Shown in pieces: positions 17,942 to 27,800 of a stretch of 64,000 nt of DNA. This stretch comes from an uncultured Clostridia bacterium (GTDB lineage Bacteria > Bacillota > Clostridia > Oscillospirales > CAG-272), in contig CANQXN010000002.1 in the NCBI GenBank assembly GCA_947627815.1, positions 1 to 64,000 on the forward strand, in the 5' to 3' direction. The position numbers and the translations under genes are program-made. Position 1 is the first letter of the stretch. Each line of letters opens with the position of its first letter. The notes under the pieces were generated by a model. It searched no databases. It was not told where the DNA came from and saw only the letters and a program-made list of their open reading frames with translations.

Positions 17942-18607
17942 ATGATGACGCCCAATGATCTGAAAAACAAAACCTTTACCCAGACTTTCCGCGGCTACGC
18001 TAAGAATGAAGTGGACGAATTTCTCTCATCGGTAGCGGAGCAGTATACGCAACTTTATCAGCAATACAGCCAGCTTAGTAAAAATTACAATCAGTTGAAT
18101 GAAGCCTATCGCAGCGCGCAAGCCGCTCTTCTGGAAATGAAAAACAATGAGGATGCGATTCGCCGCGCGCTGGTGGATTCACAAAACGCGGCCGCGCAAG
18201 TGCTGGAAACCGCGCAGAAAAAAGGCGAAGAAATTGAAAATCTGATCCTGAAAAAATGCGAGGAAATTCTTTCCTCTTTTCGGGATAAAGTGCGCGCCGA
18301 GCGCGAACGGCTCAGCCTTTTAAGGGCGCAAGTGAACGATTTTAAAGCAAGAATTTATGAACAGTATCAGTCTCACATCGAAACGGTGGAGAATATTACC
18401 GCCGTCGTTTCACAGGATGATTGGGACATGACAGCCACCGAGGCTACCAAAGCCGTGCTGATCCATCTGCGTGGGGAACTGGAAAGACGCACCCTCCATG
18501 ACGAGCGGGAGGAAGAGCAACTGGATCATGAGATTGATATCATTATCGATGAACTGATCCAAGGAAAAAAAGCGAATAAACCCGAGGATGACGGCAAGGA
18601 CGCCTGA
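17942..18607 (+). CDS. divIVA: Cell-pole/division protein DivIVA
   Basis: 221 residues. DivIVA recognises negatively curved membrane and recruits division or pole proteins. The N-terminal membrane-binding domain is seen at residues 1-30 (MTPNDLKNKTF, FRGYAKNEVDEFL), followed by long coiled coils rich in Glu, Lys and Gln (about 30-75 and 95-150) and an acidic C-terminus (200-221). Start at 17942 or the next codon; AAAGGACGG upstream. Between yggT and ileS, the standard Firmicute position. Confidence 0.93.
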   Translation: MMTPNDLKNKTFTQTFRGYAKNEVDEFLSSVAEQYTQLYQQYSQLSKNYNQLNEAYRSAQAALLEMKNNEDAIRRALVDSQNAAAQVLETAQKKGEEIENLILKKCEEILSSFRDKVRAERERLSLLRAQVNDFKARIYEQYQSHIETVENITAVVSQDDWDMTATEATKAVLIHLRGELERRTLHDEREEEQLDHEIDIIIDELIQGKKANKPEDDGKDA

Positions 18608-18679
18608 TGTGTTTGGCGGCGTTCAATTGACTTTTATGCTGCTTTTATGAATTAAGAGATAAGGAATGGTTGATCAATC

Positions 18680-21469
18680 ATGGCCAAGGACTACACAACT
18701 TCACTGAATTTGCCTATGACTTCTTTTCCCATGCGAGGCAATTTGCCGCAACGGGAGCCGGACATGCTGAAGGCATGGGAAGATATGGATCTGTATCATA
18801 AAATTAATGAGCGCAGAGCGGGACATCCGCTGTTTGTTCTGCATGACGGCCCTCCTTTTTCCAACGGCAATATTCATATGGGGACGGCCATGAACAAGAT
18901 CCTGAAGGACATCATCAACAAAAGCAAGATGATGAGCGGATACCGGGTTCCTTATATTCCCGGCTGGGACAACCATGGGATGCCCATTGAGAGCGCTATT
19001 ATCAAACAAAATAAACTTGACCGGAAAAAGATGACGATTCCGGAATTTCGTTCAGCCTGCCAAAAATTTGCGCAGAAATATATTGATTTGCAAAGAACCT
19101 CGTTCCGTCGGCTGGGGATTCTTGCGGATTGGGAACACCCTTATACTACGATGTCGCCTTCCTTCGAAGCGGCTGAAGTAAAAGTTTTCGGCAAGATGTT
19201 TGAGAAAAAATACATCTATAAGGGTCTGAAACCGGTCTATTGGTGTCCGCACGATGAGACGGCGCTGGCGGAGGCGGAAATTGAATACCGCGACATCCCC
19301 TGCACATCGGTATATGTAAAATTTGCGCTGAAAGACGATCTCGGCAAACTTGGCGATATCGCCAATACCTATTTTATTATCTGGACGACAACGACATGGA
19401 CATTGCCGGGCAACTTGGCCATTGCACTGCATCCGAAAGACAGTTATGCGCTTGTGGAAGCATCCGATGGCAATCGGTATATTGTTGCCGAGGCGTTGGC
19501 CGAAAAAACCATGAAGGCCGGCGGGATTGATTCTTATAAAATTATAAAGACTGCGCCCGGCGCTTTCTTTGAGTATATGAAAGCCAGCCATCCGTTCTTG
19601 GAAAGGGAAAGCCTCGTTGTCAATGCGGAATATGTTACTATGGATTCCGGTACCGGCTGCGTTCATACCGCGCCCGGATTTGGCGCCGATGACTATCAGA
19701 CCTGTAAACGCTACAATATGGATATTCTGGTGCCGGTAGACGATAAGGGGTGTCAGACGGCCGATGCCGGGAAGTATGCCGGCATGTTTTACGAGGATTC
19801 CAACAAGGCCATTTATTCGGATATGGAGCAAAGCGGCGCGCTTTTTGCATCGGAAAAAATGACGCACTCTTATCCGCACTGCTGGCGCTGTAAAAATCCT
19901 ATTATCTTCCGGGCTACGCCTCAGTGGTTTTGCTCGGTGGAAGCCTTTGTGGACGAGGCCGCCGCATCATGCCGCGATGTGAACTGGAATCCGGTTTGGG
20001 GCGAAGAACGCATGATTCAGATGCTTCGGGAGCGTACCGATTGGTGCATTTCCCGTCAGCGTCACTGGGGTCTGCCGATTCCGGTGGTATATTGCGATAA
20101 CTGTAAAAAGCCGATCTGTAACGCTGAAACGATTGAAAAAATCTCGAAGATATTTGCCGCGCAAGGTAGTAATGCTTGGTTTGAAAAAAGTGCGGAAGAG
20201 CTTTTACCCGACGGTTTTACCTGCCCCTTCTGCGGGCAATCCCATTTCACCAAGGAAACCGATACGCTGGACGGCTGGTTTGATTCCGGCTCCTCACATT
20301 TTGCTGTGTTGGATAGCAATCCGGACATGAAATGGCCGGCGGATCTCTACCTGGAAGGCGGCGACCAATATCGCGGATGGTTTCAGGCTTCTTTGCTGAC
20401 CGCCGTGGCGGTCAAAGGGCAGGGCGCCCCCTTCAAAAGTATCCTCACCCACGGCTGGACGGTGGACGGCGAAGGCAAAGCCATGCACAAATCGGAAGGC
20501 AACTTTATTCCGCCGGAAGATTTGATCAAGAAATACGGCGCGGATTTGGTACGGCTATGGGCGGCATCCAGCGATTATCGTGCCGATGTCCGAGTATCGG
20601 ATGCCATTTTTGGGCAGCTTTCTGAAGCCTATCGTAAGATCCGGAATACCGCTCGTATTCTGCTTGCCAATGTGGGCGACGCCGGCGTTGACTTTGATCC
20701 TGACAAGGACATGGTTGCGCCCGCCGATATGCTACCGTTGGATCAATGGGCGCTTACGCGTCTGAATCAACTCATTGTCGCGGTGAATGAGGCATATGCC
20801 GCCTATGACTTTAATCAGGTGACACATGCGGTGATGAATTTCTGTACCACCGATATGTCGAAGCTTTATATCGATATTATTAAAGACAGAGTCTATGTGG
20901 AACGGAAAACCTCGTTTGAGCGCCGCAGTGCGCAAAGCGCGCTTTGGCTGATCCTTTCTGCCCTGACTCGCATGATCGCCCCCATTCTCTCCTTTACCGC
21001 CGATGAGATTTGGAAGGTGATGCCGCATACCGCCGCAGAAGATCCCAGAAGCGCCTTGCTCAATGATATGCCGACGCCGGACAGCAGGTTTGTCTTTGAC
21101 GGACTTGAAAAAGAATACAACAAGCTCTTTGCGCTGCGGGATGATGTCATGAAAGCGCTTGAGATCGCACGAGCCGAGAAGAGAATAGGAAAATCTTTGG
21201 ACGCCAAAATCACACTCTTCGCTTCTGGGAATGAAAAAGCGATTTTGGATGAGTTTTCCGGAGAACTTGCAACCATCTGCATTGTGTCTCAGGCGGAAGT
21301 AAAAGACGAAACGCCGGCTCCCGGCGCTTTTATCGGCGAAAACAGTGCGATTGCCGTGCTGGTGGAGCCTGCCGAAGGAGAAAAATGTGAGCGTTGCTGG
21401 ATGTATACGAAAGATATCGTGTCAGACGGCGAGGGACGCATTTGCCGTCGTTGCCGTAAGAATATCTGA
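18680..21469 (+). CDS. ileS: Isoleucyl-tRNA synthetase
   Basis: 929 residues, normal length for the class Ia bacterial type. Charges tRNA-Ile. The HIGH motif appears as HMG (residues 66-68, GNIHMGTA); the CP1 editing domain shows TTTTWTLPGNLAI and TAPGFGADDY; the KMSKS loop appears as AMHKS (601-605), a variant that keeps the second lysine. The C-terminal zinc knuckle is CERCW...CRRC. No T-box leader fits in the 72 bases before the gene, and it is transcribed with the division cluster. It overlaps lspA by one base (TGATG). Confidence 0.97.
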   Translation: MAKDYTTSLNLPMTSFPMRGNLPQREPDMLKAWEDMDLYHKINERRAGHPLFVLHDGPPFSNGNIHMGTAMNKILKDIINKSKMMSGYRVPYIPGWDNHGMPIESAIIKQNKLDRKKMTIPEFRSACQKFAQKYIDLQRTSFRRLGILADWEHPYTTMSPSFEAAEVKVFGKMFEKKYIYKGLKPVYWCPHDETALAEAEIEYRDIPCTSVYVKFALKDDLGKLGDIANTYFIIWTTTTWTLPGNLAIALHPKDSYALVEASDGNRYIVAEALAEKTMKAGGIDSYKIIKTAPGAFFEYMKASHPFLERESLVVNAEYVTMDSGTGCVHTAPGFGADDYQTCKRYNMDILVPVDDKGCQTADAGKYAGMFYEDSNKAIYSDMEQSGALFASEKMTHSYPHCWRCKNPIIFRATPQWFCSVEAFVDEAAASCRDVNWNPVWGEERMIQMLRERTDWCISRQRHWGLPIPVVYCDNCKKPICNAETIEKISKIFAAQGSNAWFEKSAEELLPDGFTCPFCGQSHFTKETDTLDGWFDSGSSHFAVLDSNPDMKWPADLYLEGGDQYRGWFQASLLTAVAVKGQGAPFKSILTHGWTVDGEGKAMHKSEGNFIPPEDLIKKYGADLVRLWAASSDYRADVRVSDAIFGQLSEAYRKIRNTARILLANVGDAGVDFDPDKDMVAPADMLPLDQWALTRLNQLIVAVNEAYAAYDFNQVTHAVMNFCTTDMSKLYIDIIKDRVYVERKTSFERRSAQSALWLILSALTRMIAPILSFTADEIWKVMPHTAAEDPRSALLNDMPTPDSRFVFDGLEKEYNKLFALRDDVMKALEIARAEKRIGKSLDAKITLFASGNEKAILDEFSGELATICIVSQAEVKDETPAPGAFIGENSAIAVLVEPAEGEKCERCWMYTKDIVSDGEGRICRRCRKNI

Positions 21470-22272
21470 TGAATAACTCCATGAATCCGAAAAAAGCAGG
21501 GAACAAGCAAGAACTGTTCAAACTTCTTGTTTTTGTTGCGATTATTATTCTTACCGTTTTTGTCGATCTCTTCAGCAAAGCACTGGTAAAAAACAGTGCT
21601 TTGCTGACAAGAGGCGGCACGATCGAGTTGATCCCCGGCGTGTTCCGCCTGCGGTATGTGGAAAATCAAGGCGCGGCGTTTGGATCGCTTTCCAACAGTC
21701 GCTGGCTTTTTATGGCGTTTTCTTCTGTTGCCATCGTGGTTCTGCTGTATCTGTTGATCAGGAAAAGACGCACACTGTCGTATTGGGCGGGCGTAGCGAT
21801 TTCTTTGATCATCGGCGGCGGCATCGGCAATATGTATGAAAGACTTTTCAATGTCAATGCCCAAGGGGTCTGCGTCGTTACCGATTTTTTTGATTTTTAT
21901 CCCTTTTCTTTCTGGAAATGGATCTTTAATGTGGCGGATGTTGCCGTTTGCGTTGGCGCCGCTATCTTGGTTTTGTATTATTTTGTTGATACAGTAAAGA
22001 CCTATCGGCGAGAAAAAAAGCAAAAAGCCGTCGGCGACGGCGTTTCTTTGAACCCCTATACCTTGTTGTATGAGGATCTTTGTACCGATCCGACAGAGGA
22101 CAGCGGCGCAATCGGAGAGAAAGAAAATCCGCCGGCAACGGATGCCTCGGAGGACAATTCGGATAATCGCCCATCGTCAAGCGACGCAGACTGTGATGTA
22201 AGACAAGACAGCCTGCCAGATGCGCCAGAAAACAGAGAAGCGGACGGAACGGATGGCGAAAAGGACGGATAA
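21469..22272 (+). CDS. lspA: Lipoprotein signal peptidase with long acidic C-terminal extension
   Basis: 267 residues. LspA cleaves the signal peptide of lipid-modified prolipoproteins. The core (about residues 15-175) has four hydrophobic segments and the two catalytic aspartate motifs, VVTDFFDFY and FNVADVAVCVG; NQGAAFG, also conserved, is near residue 65. After the last helix comes a positively charged YRREKKQK stop-transfer and then about 85 hydrophilic residues very rich in Asp, Glu and Ser. Family members normally end near 150-170 residues, so the tail is an addition. Lipoproteins in this window (40650, perhaps 32475) would be substrates. Start overlaps the ileS stop. Confidence 0.93.
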   Translation: MNNSMNPKKAGNKQELFKLLVFVAIIILTVFVDLFSKALVKNSALLTRGGTIELIPGVFRLRYVENQGAAFGSLSNSRWLFMAFSSVAIVVLLYLLIRKRRTLSYWAGVAISLIIGGGIGNMYERLFNVNAQGVCVVTDFFDFYPFSFWKWIFNVADVAVCVGAAILVLYYFVDTVKTYRREKKQKAVGDGVSLNPYTLLYEDLCTDPTEDSGAIGEKENPPATDASEDNSDNRPSSSDADCDVRQDSLPDAPENREADGTDGEKDG

Positions 22273-22275
22273 ATC

Positions 22276-23205
22276 ATGATGTTTCACATTCCAACCCCCG
22301 ATGATATCGGAAAGCGCTTGGATAAATTTGTGGCGGAACGAGAAGACCTGACTCGTTCCGCCATTCAAAAATTGATTGAAACCGGCCATGTGACTGTCAA
22401 CGGTCAGGCGGTAAGTAAAAATTATCTGCTCAAAGACGGCGACGATGTGGAGATTGAAGCGCCTCCCCCAACTTCACTGACACTGGAGCCGGAAAATATT
22501 CCTTTGGATATTGTATACGAGGATGACGATCTTTTGGTTGTCAACAAACCGAAAGGGATGGTCGTTCATCCGGCGCCCGGAAATTATAGCGCGACACTGG
22601 TCAACGCGCTTCTTTACCATTGTCGGGGACATTTATCCGGCATTAACGGCGTGATTCGTCCCGGAATCGTTCACCGTATCGATAAAGACACTTCCGGCCT
22701 TTTGTTGGTCGCCAAAAACGATGTTGCTCATCATCATCTTGCGGCACAGATTGCCGCGCATACATTGGAGCGCGCCTATGAGGCTTTAGCAGTGGGCGGA
22801 TTTTCTGAAGACGAGGGAACGATTGATGCGCCGCTGGCAAGACATCCTACCGATCGGAAGCGCATGGCGGTGGTTAAGGGCGGCAGGGAAGCCGTGACTC
22901 ACTGGACGGTACTTGCCCGTTATCGCGGTTATACCCATTTGCGTTGCCGTTTGGAAACCGGGCGTACCCATCAGATCCGGGTACATCTTTCCTCTCTTGG
23001 TCATCCGCTTTTTGGTGATACCGTATACGGCGGCGGGAAGAGTAAATTCGAAATACAAAATGCCGCCTTGGCTGCGGGTCAGGTACTCCACGCCAAACGC
23101 TTGGGTTTTGTTCATCCTGCGACGGGCGAGAAAATGGTATTTGAAAGTGATCTGCCGCCCTATTTTTGTATGCTTTTAAAGAAACTGGAAGATGAACGCA
23201 TCTGA
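22276..23205 (+). CDS. rluD: Ribosomal large subunit pseudouridine synthase, RluD family
   Basis: 309 residues. Converts uridine to pseudouridine in 23S rRNA; the exact sites of this family member are not predictable. An S4 RNA-binding domain covers about residues 12-60 (GKRLDKFVAE, ETGHVTVNG). The catalytic domain contains NKPKGMVVHPAPGN and HRIDKDTSGLL with the nucleophile Asp136, and later ETGRTHQIRVH and LHAKRLGF. Three bases separate it from lspA, as in most Firmicutes. Confidence 0.95.
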   Translation: MMFHIPTPDDIGKRLDKFVAEREDLTRSAIQKLIETGHVTVNGQAVSKNYLLKDGDDVEIEAPPPTSLTLEPENIPLDIVYEDDDLLVVNKPKGMVVHPAPGNYSATLVNALLYHCRGHLSGINGVIRPGIVHRIDKDTSGLLLVAKNDVAHHHLAAQIAAHTLERAYEALAVGGFSEDEGTIDAPLARHPTDRKRMAVVKGGREAVTHWTVLARYRGYTHLRCRLETGRTHQIRVHLSSLGHPLFGDTVYGGGKSKFEIQNAALAAGQVLHAKRLGFVHPATGEKMVFESDLPPYFCMLLKKLEDERI

Positions 23206-23249
23206 CAAGCAGGGAGGCCATGCCAAGTCTTGGGATAAAGGAACACGCC

Positions 23250-24032
23250 ATGAAACTATTTGACACCCACACCCATTATGATGATGAAAAATTTGATCTT
23301 GATGACCGCGATGCCCTGCTTGCTTCTTTGTTTCGCGAGGAAGTCTGTCTTATGGTGGGCGCTGCGGTCAATCTGACTTCATCGCGATTTACCATAGCTA
23401 CCGCGGCAAAATATCCCGGTTACTATGCCGCAGTGGGGATTCATCCCGAAAATTGCGGGGAATATGACGATCCCGAAAACGCCTTATCCGACCTGGAAGC
23501 GCTGGCGCAGGCGGAGAAAGTGGTTGCCATCGGCGAGATCGGACTTGATTATTATTGGGACAGCAATCCGCCCAAAGAGGTACAGCAGTTTTATTTTGAG
23601 CGGCAGTTGGCGCTTGCACAGAAGCTTTCGCTGCCGGTGATTGTTCATGATAGAGAAGCTCATGGCGCGGTGATTGATACGCTAATGCGCTATCCAAGTG
23701 TCACCGGTGTCATGCACTCTTTTTCCGGCAGTGCGGAAATGGCCAAGGAACTTTTAAAACGGGGATGGTACATTTCTTTTTCGGGCGTTATCACATATAA
23801 AAACGCTACGCGACTTGCCGAGGTGGTGCGTACCGTTCCCCTTGACAGAATCCTTGTGGAAACCGATTGTCCCTATCTTACGCCGGTTCCCATGCGAGGT
23901 AAGATCAATCATTCCGGGTATGTAAAATACACTGCCGTCAAAGCTGCCGAGCTGAGGGGAGAAGATTATGACGCCTTTGCCCGTGCGACAGTGGAAAACG
24001 GCAAGCGGGCGTTTGGCATCTCGCTTGGCTGA
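23250..24032 (+). CDS. tatD: TatD-family metal-dependent DNase
   Basis: 260 residues. TatD proteins are TIM-barrel metallohydrolases with 3'-5' exonuclease or DNase activity. Metal ligands are seen in FDTHTHYD (His7, His9), GEIGLDYYW (Glu), VHDREAH, MHSFSG and VETDCPYL. The start is placed at ATG 23250, which gives the canonical N-terminus; an in-frame start at 23220 adds ten residues. Last gene of the plus-strand unit that starts around queA; a hairpin shared with rpsT follows. Confidence 0.92.
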   Translation: MKLFDTHTHYDDEKFDLDDRDALLASLFREEVCLMVGAAVNLTSSRFTIATAAKYPGYYAAVGIHPENCGEYDDPENALSDLEALAQAEKVVAIGEIGLDYYWDSNPPKEVQQFYFERQLALAQKLSLPVIVHDREAHGAVIDTLMRYPSVTGVMHSFSGSAEMAKELLKRGWYISFSGVITYKNATRLAEVVRTVPLDRILVETDCPYLTPVPMRGKINHSGYVKYTAVKAAELRGEDYDAFARATVENGKRAFGISLG

Positions 24033-24108
24033 GAAAAAGAACTGTTTTATCGGTTCACTTCTTCCCAAAGGGATTTTATCACCTGTCCTTTCCGCGTGCA
24101 ATAAAAAA

Positions 24109-24137
24109 ACTGACATCCTGATACTTGGGATGTCAGT
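24109..24137. terminator. Bidirectional terminator between tatD and rpsT
   Basis: ACTGACATCC pairs with GGATGTCAGT around a nine-base loop. On the minus strand it is followed by a T run (rpsT side, strong); on the plus strand by CTTCTGTTTT (weaker). Confidence 0.85.
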
Positions 24138-24163
24138 CTTCTGTTTTCGGTTTGATTTTCCGT

Positions 24164-24439
24164 TCACGCCATCGCGTTGAGCATCAGGGTGAAACGGCTC
24201 TTTTTTCTCGCGGCATTATTAGGATGCAGAACGCCTTTGGCAGCGGCCTGATCGGTTTTCTTCATCACAAGAGAATACAGGCTTGTAGCGGTAGCTTTAT
24301 CTCCACCGGCAACAGCAACTTCATATTTCTTGACCAGCGTCTTATAGGCAGAGCGGATCATTCTGTTTCTGAGGTTTTTTGCCTTTGAGGTAATTACTCT
24401 CTTTTTGGCAGAATCCATCTTTTTCTTTTCGTTTGCCAA
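24164..24439 (-). CDS. rpsT: 30S ribosomal protein S20
   Basis: 91 residues, helical and very basic (ANEKKKMDSAKKR..., NNAARKKSRFT). S20 binds 16S rRNA early in 30S assembly. The start is TTG at 24439, placed by a strong AAGGAGG eight bases upstream and by the family N-terminus; the frame extends further upstream only into the leader. A UUG start is also known for rpsT of Escherichia coli, where it is tied to autogenous control, so the same could apply here. Divergent from rpoB, convergent with tatD. Confidence 0.95.
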   Translation of the reverse strand: MANEKKKMDSAKKRVITSKAKNLRNRMIRSAYKTLVKKYEVAVAGGDKATATSLYSLVMKKTDQAAAKGVLHPNNAARKKSRFTLMLNAMA

Positions 24440-24482
24440 TGTATACACCTCCTTCTCGGGAAACTTATTTCGATACTTGTTT

Positions 24483-24511
24483 ATAATATCATGTTTGCAA
24501 AAAAAAAGCAA
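24483..24511 (-). promoter_or_regulatory. Promoter of rpsT
   Basis: Minus strand TTGCTT (24506-24511), 17-base spacer, TATTAT (24483-24488). Confidence 0.65.
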
Positions 24512-24552
24512 GCCCCTTTTTGATTTTTTTTAAAATTTTTTCCAAAAAAGTC

Positions 24553-24581
24553 TTGACAAGCCCTTCCTTGTGTGGTAAAGT
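24553..24581 (+). promoter_or_regulatory. Promoter of rpoBC
   Basis: TTGACA (24553-24558), 17-base spacer, TAAAGT (24576-24581). It would give a leader of about 280 bases before rpoB. Confidence 0.7.
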
Positions 24582-24865
24582 ATCAATACTTAGACTCGGA
24601 TAGAATGCCGTTGTATTATTTTTCAGCTTACAAAAAATGTTTTTTGAAGCGTACAATGGGTCGCTCCGAAAAAAATGAATCACGAAAATTAAGGTCATAT
24701 TCTGTTTTCGTTCCAGTTGTTAGCTTGTTTTACAAGGTTTTTTTGTTGCGGCTGTAACCAGCATGCCGAAGAAAAAACAAAATTGTAAAATATTTGTGAA
24801 CAGCGCAGGGGCGTTTATGGGGTATGGTCTATTTATTTGCTGAAAAACGAAAGAGAGGATTGACT
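24582..24865 (+). other. Long untranslated leader of rpoB
   Basis: No gene is convincing in these 284 bases. A short CTTGT-TTT-ACAAG stem followed by seven T (around 24722-24747) could be a weak attenuator. No ribosomal protein gene (rplJ, rplL) precedes rpoB here. Confidence 0.45.
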
Positions 24866-27800
24866 ATGGCGAAACTGTCGGTCAAAAAAGTAAAGCTCGG
24901 AACACAAGAGCGTTTCAGCTTTGCCAAGATCGATGAAGCGATCGAAATGCCCAATCTGTTGGATGTCCAGAAAAAATCTTATCGCTGGTTCATCGAAGAA
25001 GGGCTGAGGGAAGTATTGAAAGATGTTTCTCCGATCGTAGACTATTCCGGCAATCTGAACATCGATTTTGTTGATTACAAAATTGATGAAAACGCTCCGA
25101 AATATCCCGAAGAGGAATGCAAGGAGCGTGATGTGAACTATGCCGCGCCCCTGCGGGTCACCGTACGCCTTTACAACAAGGAAACCCAAGAGGTCAAGGA
25201 GAAGGAAATCTTCATGGGCGATTTTCCGCTCATGACCGATAACGGCACCTTTATTATCAATGGTGCGGAGCGTGTGGTTGTCTCACAGATCGTCCGTTCC
25301 CCCGGTATGTATTATGACAGCGCCGTCGACAAATCCGGAAAAAAGATTTATACCTCTCAGGTGATTCCTTACCGTGGCGCATGGTTGGAATACGAAACTG
25401 ACGCAAACGACATATTCGGCGTCCGGATCGATAAAAACCGCAAAATACCCGTAACCATCCTGATCCGCGCCTTGGGTCTCGGCAGGGACAGCGATATCTA
25501 TGCGCTGTTCGGTGAAGATCCCATGATGAAAGCCACGGCAACCAAAGACGGTATGGAGGCGGAAGCGCTCAAAGCCGGTACAACAGCGGAAGAGGAGGCC
25601 CTCAAGGAAATCTATCGCCGCCTGCGTCCCGGAGAGCCTGCGCTTGTGGAAAGCGCCAGAACGCTCGTACACAATCTTTTCTTTGATCCCAAGCGCTATG
25701 ATCTGGCGCCGGTGGGTCGTTATAAATTTAATAAGAAGGTAGCTGTTTCCGCGCGGCTTATCGGACACCACCTTGCTCGCCCCTTGGTCAGCCCTTATAC
25801 CGGTGAATTTTTGGCCGATGAGGGTACTCTTGTGGATCGTGCGCTGGCAGAAACCATTGACTTTTCCGGTGTCAACGAGGCGTATGTTCTCAATGAACAC
25901 GGTGTGGAAGTCAAGGTTTTCTCCAACGGCACCGTTTATCCGAAAACCTTGTTGGGCTATGATCTTACTGAAGTAGGGATTAAGGAAAAAGTTGTCGCGT
26001 CGGTTCTTAGCGAGATCATGACCGCCTGCGGTAATAATAAGGAAGAAATCCTCAAGACTTGCAGCGATCGGATGGCGGATCTTGTCCCGAAACATATTAC
26101 TAAGGAAGACATCCTTGCGTCTATCAACTATCTGCTGACACTTTCACACGATATCGGATCGGTGGATGATATTGACCATTTGGGCAACCGCAGACTCCGT
26201 TCCGTTGGTGAACTTCTGCAAAATCAGCTTCGCATCGGGTTCTCTCGGATGGATAAAATCGTCAAGGAACGCATGACCATTCAGGACACCGATTCGGTTT
26301 CTCCCGAAGCGCTGATCAATATTCGTCCCATTGTGACGGCCATTCGCGACTTCTTCGGGTCGTCTCCTTTGTCACAGTTTATGGATCAGAACAACCCGCT
26401 GGCAGAACTGACACACAAGCGCCGTTTGTCGGCACTTGGTCCCGGCGGTTTGTCCAGAGAACGCGCCTCCTTTGATGTCCGTGATGTACACTATACGCAT
26501 TATGGCCGTATGTGTCCCATAGAGACGCCTGAAGGGCCGAACATCGGTTTGATCTCCTATCTCTCCACCTATGCTAAAATCGATGAATACGGCTTTATTG
26601 AAGCGCCTTACCGCAAAATCGACAAAACCACCGGACAGGTCACAGATACGATCGAATATATGACCGCCGATGTGGAAGACAACTATATTATTGCTCAGGC
26701 CAACGAGCCGTTGGATGCTGACCATCATTTTGTCAACCGCAAAGTGGTGGCCCGTCATAAGGCGGACATCATCGAAATCGATGCGGAGAAGGCCGATTAT
26801 ATGGATGTTTCTCCTAAGATGGTGGTGTCGGTAGCAACGGCGCACATTCCGTTTTTGGAAAATGATGACAACTCCCGTGCTTTGATGGGCGCCAACATGC
26901 AGAAGCAGGCTGTACCGCTTCTTACCTGTGACAGTCCTATCGTGGGAACGGGTATGGAGTACAAAGCCGCCGTCGATTCCGGCGTGGTGGTTGTCTGCCG
27001 CAATTCCGGCGTGGCGGAGCGCGTGACGGCGGATGAGATCGTCATTCGTACCGATAGCGGCCGTAAAGAAGAGTACCGTCTTACCAAATTCAAACGGACC
27101 AACCAAGGCACCTGCGTCAATCAGCGTCCTTTGATCTCAGAAGGCGATTATGTAGAAGCCGGTCGGGTCATTGCCGACGGCCCCGCTACCAGCAACGGCG
27201 AAATCTCCTTGGGTAAAAACGCGCTGATCGGATTTATGACCTGGGAAGGCTACAACTACGAATATGCTGTTCTGCTCAACGAGCGTCTGGTGCAGGACGA
27301 TGTATATACCTCCATTCACATTGAAGAATATTCCCATGAGGCCAGAGATACCAAACTCGGTCCGGAAGAGATTACCCGGGAGATTCCCAATGTGGGCGAA
27401 GAACCCAAAAAATATCTCGATGCCGACGGTATTGTGCTGAAAGGTACGGAAGTTCGTGCCGGCGATATCCTGGTGGGCAAAGTCACGCCTAAGGGCGAGA
27501 CGGAACTTACCGCGGAAGAGCGGTTGCTGCGTGCCATTTTCGGGGAGAAGGCCAGGGAAGTGAGAGATACCTCCTACCGCCTGCCCCACGGTCAGAGCGG
27601 TATCGTGGTAGATGTCAAAATCTTTTCGAGAGAAGCCGGCGATGAGCTGCCCCCCGGTGTCAATAAAGTGGTTCGGGTCTATATAGCGCAGAAGAGAAAG
27701 ATATCTGTCGGCGATAAAATGGCGGGCCGTCACGGGAATAAAGGCGTTGTTTCGCGTATTCTCCCCCCGGAAGATATGCCTTTTATGAAGGACGGTACGC

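Noticed and set aside
18608..18679. T-box leader before ileS
   Set aside because: The 72-base gap is far too short for specifier, T-box and terminator elements.
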